Shown here piece after piece: positions 57,987-64,000 of a stretch of DNA of 64,000 nucleotides. The stretch comes from Collinsella sp. MSK.8.10 (GTDB taxonomy: Bacteria; Actinomycetota; Coriobacteriia; Coriobacteriales; Coriobacteriaceae), in assembly GCF_019041915.1 (NCBI RefSeq), contig NZ_JAHPYF010000006.1, positions 62,001 to 126,000 of the forward strand, given 5' to 3'. How positions within the stretch are numbered: the first letter of the stretch is position 1; the number at the start of each line of letters is the position of its first letter. The position numbers and the translations under genes are program-made. Below the pieces are notes generated by a model. That model saw nothing but the letters and a program-made list of their open reading frames with translations, was not told the DNA's origin and did not search any database.

Positions 57987-59594
57987 TTAGTGCCTAAAGT
58001 GGCGGGCGCCGGTAAACACCATAGCAATACCATGCTCGTTGCAGGCCTGAATGCTCTCGTCATCGCGCTTGGAGCCGCCGGGCTGGATGATGCAGGTCAC
58101 GCCGTGTGCGGCAAGCACGTCGACGTTGTCGCGGAACGGGAAGAACGCGTCGCTTGCGCAGGCAAAGCCGCCCTTCTCCACGCCCTCGCGCTCGCAGAAG
58201 TCCTCGGCGCGCTCGCAGGCAAGTAGCGCAGAGTCAACGCGGTTAGGCTGACCCGGGCCCATGCCAATGCCGGCCTTACCCTTGGAGACCAGGATGGCGT
58301 TGGACTTAACGCCCTTGCAGACCTTCCAGGCAAACTCGAGCTCGGCCATCTCGGCGTCGGTGGGCTTGCGGTCGGTGGGGAACGTAAAGGTCGCGGGATC
58401 CTCGGTCACGTGGTCGACCTCCTGCACCAACATGCCGCCGTCGACGGAGCGCAGCTCCACCTGAGCGCCGTGGTCCACGCCGCCGGTCGCCAACACGCGC
58501 AGGTTGGGGCGCTTGGCCATGCGCTCGAGCGCCTCGGCGGTGTAGCTCGGGGCGATGATGACCTCGACGAACTGCTTGTTCTGATCGGCAAAGTGCTCAA
58601 CCAGATCAAAGGGAACCTCGCGGTTGCAGGCGATGATGCCGCCGAAGGCGCTCTTGGGATCGCAGGCAAAAGCGCGGTCGTAGGCAGCCGTGATGTCCTC
58701 GGCAACGGCGGAACCGCAGGGGTTCTGGTGCTTGAGGATTACGCAGGCCGGCTCGTCGAACTCGCGGACCAGGTTCCAAGCGGCGTCGGCATCCAGATAG
58801 TTGTTGTAGCTGAGCGGCTTGCCCTGGATCTGCTTGGAGCCCACGAGCGGGAACTGCGAGCTCGCGGTGTTCTCGCAGCCCTCGGCAAAGCGATAGACTG
58901 TGGCTTTCTGCTGCGGGTTCTCGCCATAGCGCAGGTCGTCGACCTTCTCCAGCGAAATCTCGAGCTTGGCAGAGGTGTCCGCCACGTCGCTTGCCTGGGC
59001 GGCGAGCCAGCGGGAGATGGCCGTGTCGTAGGCGGCGGTGGTCTGGTAGACCTTCACCTGCAGGCGACGACGGGTGGAAAGCGTGGTGCAACCACCGGTC
59101 TCGTGCATCTCGGCCAGGACGGCATCATAGTCGGCCGGGTCGGAAATGACGGTAACGCTCGTGGCGTTCTTGGCGGCAGAGCGCAGCATGGAGGGGCCAC
59201 CGATGTCGATGTGCTCGATGGCGTCCGCGAAGGTGACCTCGGGGTTGGCGACGGTCTTCTCGAACTCGTACAGGTTGACGACGACCAGATCGATCAGCTT
59301 AATGCCGTGCTGAGCCGCCTCCTGCATGTGCTGCTCGGAATCGCGGCGGGCCAGCAGCGCGCCATGAACCTTGGGGTGCAGGGTCTTAACGCGGCCGTCC
59401 ATCATCTCGGGATAGCCCGTGAACTCCTCGATGGGGGTTACGGGAACGCCCGCGTCCTCGATGGCACGAGCCGTGCCGCCCGTAGAGATGATCTCGACGC
59501 CAAAGTCGTCAACCAGCGTCCGTGCGAAATCGACGACGCCCGTCTTATCGGTAACCGAGATCAACGCGCGTGCGATCTTCACATCAGATCCCAT
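57987..59594 (-). CDS. purH: bifunctional AICAR formyltransferase / IMP cyclohydrolase
   Basis: 535 residues, slightly longer than the usual 510-525. The N-terminal cyclohydrolase starts '[22 protein letters not shown]' with '[18 protein letters not shown]' and '[26 protein letters not shown]'. The formyltransferase domain shows '[16 protein letters not shown]', '[34 protein letters not shown]' and the C-terminal '[29 protein letters not shown]'. It catalyses the last two steps of IMP synthesis. AGGAGG lies five bases before ATG 59594. About 280 bases upstream (59595-59871) hold no gene; I see no recognisable purine riboswitch there. Confidence 0.95.
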   Translation of the reverse strand: MGSDVKIARALISVTDKTGVVDFARTLVDDFGVEIISTGGTARAIEDAGVPVTPIEEFTGYPEMMDGRVKTLHPKVHGALLARRDSEQHMQEAAQHGIKLIDLVVVNLYEFEKTVANPEVTFADAIEHIDIGGPSMLRSAAKNATSVTVISDPADYDAVLAEMHETGGCTTLSTRRRLQVKVYQTTAAYDTAISRWLAAQASDVADTSAKLEISLEKVDDLRYGENPQQKATVYRFAEGCENTASSQFPLVGSKQIQGKPLSYNNYLDADAAWNLVREFDEPACVILKHQNPCGSAVAEDITAAYDRAFACDPKSAFGGIIACNREVPFDLVEHFADQNKQFVEVIIAPSYTAEALERMAKRPNLRVLATGGVDHGAQVELRSVDGGMLVQEVDHVTEDPATFTFPTDRKPTDAEMAELEFAWKVCKGVKSNAILVSKGKAGIGMGPGQPNRVDSALLACERAEDFCEREGVEKGGFACASDAFFPFRDNVDVLAAHGVTCIIQPGGSKRDDESIQACNEHGIAMVFTGARHFRH

Positions 59595-59871
59595 GCAGTC
59601 CTCCTGTCTGGTACGCCGCCGTGCTCTGTGAGTCGGTGATACGTCGATCTGCAGCGCTCGCGCAGCGGCATTGAAAATACTGATTTAATGTAGCGCATCG
59701 AGCGCATCGATGCACCCCGCAACGGGCGCATGTGCAGAAAAAGTTTGCGAGCGGAGGGGATGGGCATGGCACCGGGCACGGTGAGTTCATGGAACACAGG
59801 GGCACCATAATTAGATGCCAATGGCGTGGTAGAACTGTGCTCGATATGCATCCGCAAAAGAAAGAGGCACC

Positions 59872-60513
59872 ATGGTCTCGCGGGTTCTCTACCGACCGTT
59901 TGATACCGAAGACTTCGACGCCATCGCGCTGATTCTGCAGCAGCTTTGGCATAACAATTCGGATAACGATGAGTACAACCGCCTTGAGGCCGCGTGCGAC
60001 CTCGCCTATTGCCTTTCGTCGTCGACGTTTTCACAGGTTGCCGTAATCGACGGTCAGGCGCGTGGCATTTCGCTCGCGCGTGCGGGACAGAGCTCCGGCG
60101 CCACTATCAACGAGCATTGGATGGATACCGAACGCGCGCTGCTATCGCAGATGCGTGAGCTAGAGCCCGATGCGTGCGCCGAGTATCTCTCGTTTGTGCG
60201 CGCAACCATCCGAACCAACAACCGCCTGCTCGAGAGCAGCCCGTTGCCGCACGACAACGAGGTCACGCTGCTTGCCGTGGATCGCGATGTCCATGGCCTG
60301 GGCGTTGGCACGGTTCTGCTCGATGCCGCCGTCTCGCACCTGTCCTCGCTTGGAGCGACGAGGGCGCACCTGTACACCGACTCCAACTGCTCGTGGAAGT
60401 TCTACGAGCTGCACGGCTTTAAGCGCACGGCCACGCACCGCGCCAACCGCGAAGAGCGCCGTCACGACATGCCGCGCGAAAGCTTTCTCTACGAACTCGA
60501 CCTAACAGCCTAA
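59872..60513 (+). CDS. GNAT-family N-acetyltransferase
   Basis: 213 residues. The acetyl-CoA motif is 'VTLLAVDRDVHGLGVGTVLLDAAVSHLSSLGATRAHLYTDSNCSWKFYELHGFKR' (about 137-190), with the Q/RxxGxG-like loop HGLGVG and the Tyr of FYELHGF. The N-terminal part 'YRPFDTEDFDAIALILQQLWH' is the usual start of such folds. Substrate unknown. GAGG lies close to ATG 59872. Confidence 0.85.
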   Translation: MVSRVLYRPFDTEDFDAIALILQQLWHNNSDNDEYNRLEAACDLAYCLSSSTFSQVAVIDGQARGISLARAGQSSGATINEHWMDTERALLSQMRELEPDACAEYLSFVRATIRTNNRLLESSPLPHDNEVTLLAVDRDVHGLGVGTVLLDAAVSHLSSLGATRAHLYTDSNCSWKFYELHGFKRTATHRANREERRHDMPRESFLYELDLTA

Positions 60514-60518
60514 ACCCA

Positions 60519-60616
60519 GCAGTTAGGGACGTTCCTTTTGTGCCGGCACCCCGGGACACTCCTTGGCAGCAACCGCACCTAGTCGTTGGAAACGTTCTTA
60601 AATGATTAGTTGCTGG
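60519..60616. repeat. fragment of the CAGTTAGGGACGTTCC repeat family
   Basis: GCAGTTAGGGACGTTCC at 60519-60535 matches the hairpin elements around the zinc-ribbon gene, and a diverged relative (GGAAACGTTCTTAAATGATTAG, read in two parts at 60588-60609) follows. The inverse arm is degraded. Confidence 0.6.
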
Positions 60617-60702
60617 GGACAGTCTTCGTAGGTAGCGCGTAAAAAGGGGATGGGCTTTCCCCGACGGCTGTCGAGAAAAGCCCATCCCATAATTTACGAC
60701 CG

Positions 60703-62646
60703 TTAGAACGTTCCGCCGCCGCCTCCGCCGACGCCGCCGCCTCCGCCGCCAGAGAAGCCGCCGCCTCCGCCGCCGCCCGAGCTGTCGGAGCTCGACGCCA
60801 GCTCACGGATGCTCTCGTGATACACGTCATCGAACGAATCGAGCGGAGACTCGTTGCCGTAATGATGGTAGTACCACCAGTAGCAGGGATAATTGTCATA
60901 GAAGCCGTCGGCCTCGCGCACCTCGGGCGGCACGGCCTCGGCAAGCTGACGCAGCACTTCCTTGGAAACACCCAGCGCCACGCCCATCACCAGCAGCTTG
61001 TTCCACAGCACCAGATCGCCGGGGACGGCTTCCTTTAGACGCGTGAAGTCCTCGAGCCAATGCTTAAGTGCCTTGCAGCGAGCCGCCACCTCGGCGCCCT
61101 CCGGCGTAAAGCGGCGGAACGTAAGGCCCACGCCGATACCCACCAGCACAATCGGCACCGAGATAACCGCGGCGGTAATGTTCGCCTGCGCGCCATCGGT
61201 AAAGAAGATGGATCCCACGGGAACAAAGGCAATCAGGATACCAAGAACCAGGCAAAACACCATTGCAACAATGCCGTCCGAGGCAACGTACTCGCTATCG
61301 GCCAGCTTGCCCTTAACGGTGTTCTGATAGTCCTCGAGCTTGTCGCCCACGGGTGTAGCGTGCTGCTTGACGTAGTGCTGCAGCTCGTCGAACGTGCGCG
61401 AGCGATCGCCGTTCTCGTCAGGCTTAGCACCGGCAAAGAAGACCTTGAGCACCATGTGGTCAATGCCCTTGGCCGACTTCCAGCCCGCATCACTCACCGT
61501 CACGCGATACGTCTGCTCTTCTTTTTCACGCCCCAACAGACCCTTCTTGGCCTTGGTCACGGTCGCCTGCTCCAGCTTGATCACACGGTCGTCAGTGAGC
61601 TTCATGAGCGTGGCGATATATGCCTGATCGGGCACCTCGTTCCAGCTCATGAGGGCCGAAAGCACGGCGGGATGGTCGGCCGAAGGCACATCGCGGAAAT
61701 ATTCGTCCTGGAAAAGCGGCTTGGGCTTGCGCTTGCGCAGCTTGAGCATAACGATTGTGCCGGTAAAGGCCACCGCCGCAACAACACTTAGCACGGCAAG
61801 TGCATTGGCAATCATGCGAGCGTGAGCGCGGCGGGCGTTAGCTTCGTCGGCCCATTCCTTCTCTTCGCTCAGGATCGTTGACATGCGCTCTTCGCCCGAA
61901 GCGGCAAGCTGCGGCACCCAGTCGCTAGGGAAGGCGATGCGTGCCTCGGCGAATTCGCCCTGATGCACGCAGGGAATGGTATAGGTGACCATGGGTTCGT
62001 CCGCATCGAGCGATACATCGCCCGTCAGCGGGCCGTGGCCCCATGCGCGGAAGTTATCGCCCTTGACGGCCGCCGTCCCGGCAGCGGCATTTGCGAAGTA
62101 CACTTCCATCTCAACGTCATCGGAGTCCGCGGACCAGCCGTCGCCCACAAACTTCCAGTAGAGCTCGGCGGTATCGGCCCAGTTCATGACCGCACCGGTC
62201 ATGGTGTAGCTCACGTAATAGATCGCGCTGTCGCCGCTCTCGTGGGGGCTGAACACCTTAATCCTTACGCCGTCACCGGTCTGCTCGACCGTGTAGACGC
62301 CAGAGTCGCCCTTGTTCGCGCTATCGACTTTGTTAAACGCGGTGTCCTCTTCCTCGACACTCAGCACGTCGACGCCCGCCGTGCCGCCCTGCTGGTTGGA
62401 GCCCGTATTGATCTCCCAAAACACGCCGTTGATGTCGTCGTCGAAATCAAACTGGCGTCCCTCGACAACGGTCAGCGATCCATCGGCCTCGACCGTGGCA
62501 CTGATATAGGTCTGGGTCATGGAGTAGCCGTCGGCGTGCGCGGCGACAGGCAGCAGCAACAACGCAAGCGTGACGAGCACGCAGACGGAAGCGAATCGCG
62601 CAAACAGGTGGCGCTGCCGGCTGACTTTGGCGGCGAGGGTGTTCAT
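60703..62646 (-). CDS. DUF2207 membrane protein with Gly-rich C-terminus
   Basis: 647 residues from ATG 62646 (AAAGGA eight bases before). A signal peptide (about 1-39, ending AAHADG) is followed by an outside beta domain of DUF2207 type (about 40-265: 'VEADGSLTVVEGRQFDFDDDINGVFWEI' and 'IYYVSYTMTGAVMNWADTAELYWKFVGDGW'), a membrane helix (about 280-302), a cytoplasmic winged-helix-like part, two further helices (about 445-490) and a C-terminal tail of Ser then 30 residues that are mostly Gly, ending GGGGGGTF. Such proteins are common in Actinobacteria and unstudied. Confidence 0.82.
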   Translation of the reverse strand: MNTLAAKVSRQRHLFARFASVCVLVTLALLLLPVAAHADGYSMTQTYISATVEADGSLTVVEGRQFDFDDDINGVFWEINTGSNQQGGTAGVDVLSVEEEDTAFNKVDSANKGDSGVYTVEQTGDGVRIKVFSPHESGDSAIYYVSYTMTGAVMNWADTAELYWKFVGDGWSADSDDVEMEVYFANAAAGTAAVKGDNFRAWGHGPLTGDVSLDADEPMVTYTIPCVHQGEFAEARIAFPSDWVPQLAASGEERMSTILSEEKEWADEANARRAHARMIANALAVLSVVAAVAFTGTIVMLKLRKRKPKPLFQDEYFRDVPSADHPAVLSALMSWNEVPDQAYIATLMKLTDDRVIKLEQATVTKAKKGLLGREKEEQTYRVTVSDAGWKSAKGIDHMVLKVFFAGAKPDENGDRSRTFDELQHYVKQHATPVGDKLEDYQNTVKGKLADSEYVASDGIVAMVFCLVLGILIAFVPVGSIFFTDGAQANITAAVISVPIVLVGIGVGLTFRRFTPEGAEVAARCKALKHWLEDFTRLKEAVPGDLVLWNKLLVMGVALGVSKEVLRQLAEAVPPEVREADGFYDNYPCYWWYYHHYGNESPLDSFDDVYHESIRELASSSDSSGGGGGGGFSGGGGGGVGGGGGGTF

Positions 62647-62767
62647 AGGCACATCCTTTGTCTGTAAAACCAACAGCGCCATTGTCCCACGTTTGCGGGT
62701 ACGCATGGCGAACATCTAGGCGACCGGAGCGCCAAACGGGATGAAAGTCACACCAGCACCCCGGCAG

Positions 62768-62812
62768 CTAGTCATTGGGGACGTTCTTAAATGACTAGTC
62801 ATTAGGGACACC
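62768..62812. repeat. CTAGTCATTGGGGACGTTCT repeat
   Basis: CTAGTCATTGGGGACGTTCT at 62768-62787 is followed by TTAAATGACTAG (an inverse of its start) and a second GTCATTAGGGACA. It belongs to the same extragenic family as the elements at 31573 and 32691. The wider region 62716-63161 has no gene that I can support. Confidence 0.6.
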
Positions 62813-62990
62813 CTTGGCATAGCCCGCCCCGGCAATAGATACCACTTCACAGCTCCGTCACAGGTGTAGCGGCTTTGTGTGGGCGCGGCACGCGCTGATT
62901 GAGCCGCCAGCCGAGGGGCATAAAGCAGTTGAGCGAAAACGGTTTGCCCCTTTGCCGTTCGCTCGAGGATCATGTCCCCCTTTTCCGCGG

Positions 62991-63024
62991 AAACCCCGGC
63001 AGTTGCGAAGAGCTGCCGGGGTTT
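62991..63024. terminator. hairpin in the gene-free region before gluQ
   Basis: Stem AAACCCCGGCAG / CTGCCGGGGTTT with a ten-base loop, followed by CTGTCG. There is no plus-strand gene directly upstream, so it may end a short unannotated transcript or be a repeat; a further dyad (GAGCGAAAACGG with CCGTTCGCTC) lies at 62932-62964. Confidence 0.55.
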
Positions 63025-63161
63025 CTGTCGTTTGTGAGGCTAAGTCGGTACGCAGCGATCAAGACCTTGAGCCGCAAACCCACCGTGCGCAATGCGTACC
63101 GCCGCCAACTTGTGAGCGCAGCAACGCCTTCCCTGCCAAGCCCCGCGCTATACTCGTCCGC

Positions 63162-64000
63162 ATGGATATCAACGCACGCAACATAGCAACACACGCCGCG
63201 GACGCACCAGCAACGGCAGCGCCCACCCCCGTCGTGGGCCGCTTTGCCCCGTCGCCCTCGGGCCGCATGCACTTGGGCAACGTGTTCAGCTGCCTGTGCT
63301 CGTGGCTTTCGGCCCGCAGCCAAGGCGGCAGCATCGTGCTGCGCATCGAGGACCTGGACGATCGCTGCAAGCGCCCGGAACTTGCCACTCAATTGATTGA
63401 CGACCTGGCCTGGCTGGGACTGGAGTGGGACGAAGGCCCCTACTACCAGCACGATCGCCTGGATCTGTACGAGGACGCCCTGCGTCAGCTGCAAGACGCC
63501 GGCCTCACCTATCCCTGTTTTTGCACGCGTGCCGAACTCCACGCCGCGAGCGCGCCGCACGCGAGCGACGGCACGCCCATCTACCGCGCCGCCTGCCGAG
63601 ACCTTTCTGCCGAGGAGGTTGCCCGCCGCAGCGCCCTGCGCGCTCCGGCCACGCGCCTGCGCGTACCCGCCGTCGACGACCTCGCAAACGATGTGATCGA
63701 ATTCGTGGACCGCACGTATGGAGCCCAATGCGAAGCACTCGCCACCGAATGCGGCGACTTTTTGGTGCGCCGCAGCGACGGCGTTTTTGCCTACCAGCTA
63801 GCCGTGGTGGTCGACGACGCTGCCATGGGCGTCACCGAGGTCGTGCGCGGATGCGATCTGCTGGGCTCCACGCCGCGCCAAATCTACCTGCAGCATTTGC
63901 TGGAACTTCCCACGCCGCACTACGCGCACATTCCGCTGCTCATGTCGCCGGATGGCCGCCGCCTTTCCAAGCGCGACCGCGACCTGGACCTGGGCGAGCT
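63162..64000 (+). CDS. gluQ: glutamyl-Q tRNA(Asp) synthetase (partial, C-terminus off window)
   Basis: 279 complete codons before the window ends. The class I synthetase core starts 'GRFAPSPSGRMHLGN' (26-40, HIGH-type motif HLGN) with 'RIEDLDDR' and 'WLGLEWDEGPYYQHDRLDLYEDAL'. The zinc site of GluQRS is visible in 'YPCFCTRAELHA' and 'YRAACRD'. The late 'LMSPDGRRLSKRDRDLDL' is the KMSKS-type loop. The anticodon-binding domain of true GluRS should be absent, but that part lies outside the window. GluQ adds glutamate to the queuosine base of tRNA(Asp). No ribosome site is seen; a TATACT box lies seven bases before ATG, so the message may be leaderless. Confidence 0.88.
   Translation, partial: MDINARNIATHAADAPATAAPTPVVGRFAPSPSGRMHLGNVFSCLCSWLSARSQGGSIVLRIEDLDDRCKRPELATQLIDDLAWLGLEWDEGPYYQHDRLDLYEDALRQLQDAGLTYPCFCTRAELHAASAPHASDGTPIYRAACRDLSAEEVARRSALRAPATRLRVPAVDDLANDVIEFVDRTYGAQCEALATECGDFLVRRSDGVFAYQLAVVVDDAAMGVTEVVRGCDLLGSTPRQIYLQHLLELPTPHYAHIPLLMSPDGRRLSKRDRDLDLGE

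Noticed and set aside
59595..59871. Purine riboswitch upstream of purH
   Set aside because: No recognisable three-way junction with the conserved loop sequences was found.

Overview
The window looks like about 64 kb of a GC-rich, low-GC-island-bearing chromosome of a Gram-positive gut actinobacterium of the class Coriobacteriia, most likely Collinsella. This is inferred from gene content recognised by eye (GalNAc-type mannose-family PTS with AgaS/AgaA, PSP1/RicT protein, class Ic aspartate aminotransferase, NhaA, Mn-dependent pyrophosphatase) and from strong GC bias at third codon positions. No database search was possible. Most genes lie on the minus strand.

1-5.6 kb: the right end of an integrative mobile element. 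It holds a partial VirD4/TraG coupling protein, a MobC-like relaxosome protein, a small unknown protein, a DnaB-like RecA ATPase and an excisionase-like HTH protein, all on the minus strand. A divergent unknown cargo gene and a tyrosine integrase follow. The element ends in a 45-nt 3' fragment of a tRNA-Thr(CGT) gene, which I read as attR. AT-rich intergenic DNA and lower GC set this block apart.

5.7-16.1 kb: an amino-sugar (N-acetylgalactosamine/galactosamine type) utilisation cluster. It has YhcH, a nagA 3' remnant, a LacC-like tagatose-6-phosphate kinase, a LacX-like aldose epimerase family protein, a flavodoxin (plus strand), AgaA/NagA deacetylase, AgaS, a GntR/UTRA regulator, and a PTS operon transcribed EIIA-YajC-EIIB-EIIC-EIID. 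Identical TGGTAGTAACCA sites precede agaS and the PTS operon and tie them into one regulon. The tagatose-bisphosphate aldolase expected to finish the pathway is not in the window.

16.1-25.6 kb: a DUF2975/XRE pair, then housekeeping and envelope genes: a SurA-like membrane protein, NAD-type isocitrate dehydrogenase, a HEAT-repeat protein, a membrane protein, a beta-hydroxyacid dehydrogenase with a His/Cys-rich tail, DegV, ribosome hibernation factor and a family 3 solute-binding lipoprotein.

25.6-35.4 kb: an AT-rich inverted-repeat element, an unknown protein with an endonuclease-like C-terminus, ComF, RicT, HolB, Tmk, a zinc-ribbon membrane protein bracketed by two copies of a hairpin repeat, and a type IA topoisomerase.

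35.4-50.7 kb: HypB-HypA-TatC-TatA, a STAS protein, aspartate aminotransferase, a second copy of the AT-rich element, NhaA, pyrophosphatase, ROK glucokinase, a GntR regulator, ManA, PcrA and UppP.

50.9-64 kb: universal stress protein, a BceRS-like two-component system, an aminotransferase/OCD pair with a divergent PucR regulator, an unknown protein, PurH, a GNAT acetyltransferase, a DUF2207 membrane protein and the start of glutamyl-Q tRNA(Asp) synthetase, cut by the window end.

Intergenic regions are rich in long fold-back hairpins and dispersed repeat families, which are the most unusual sequence-level feature of the window.
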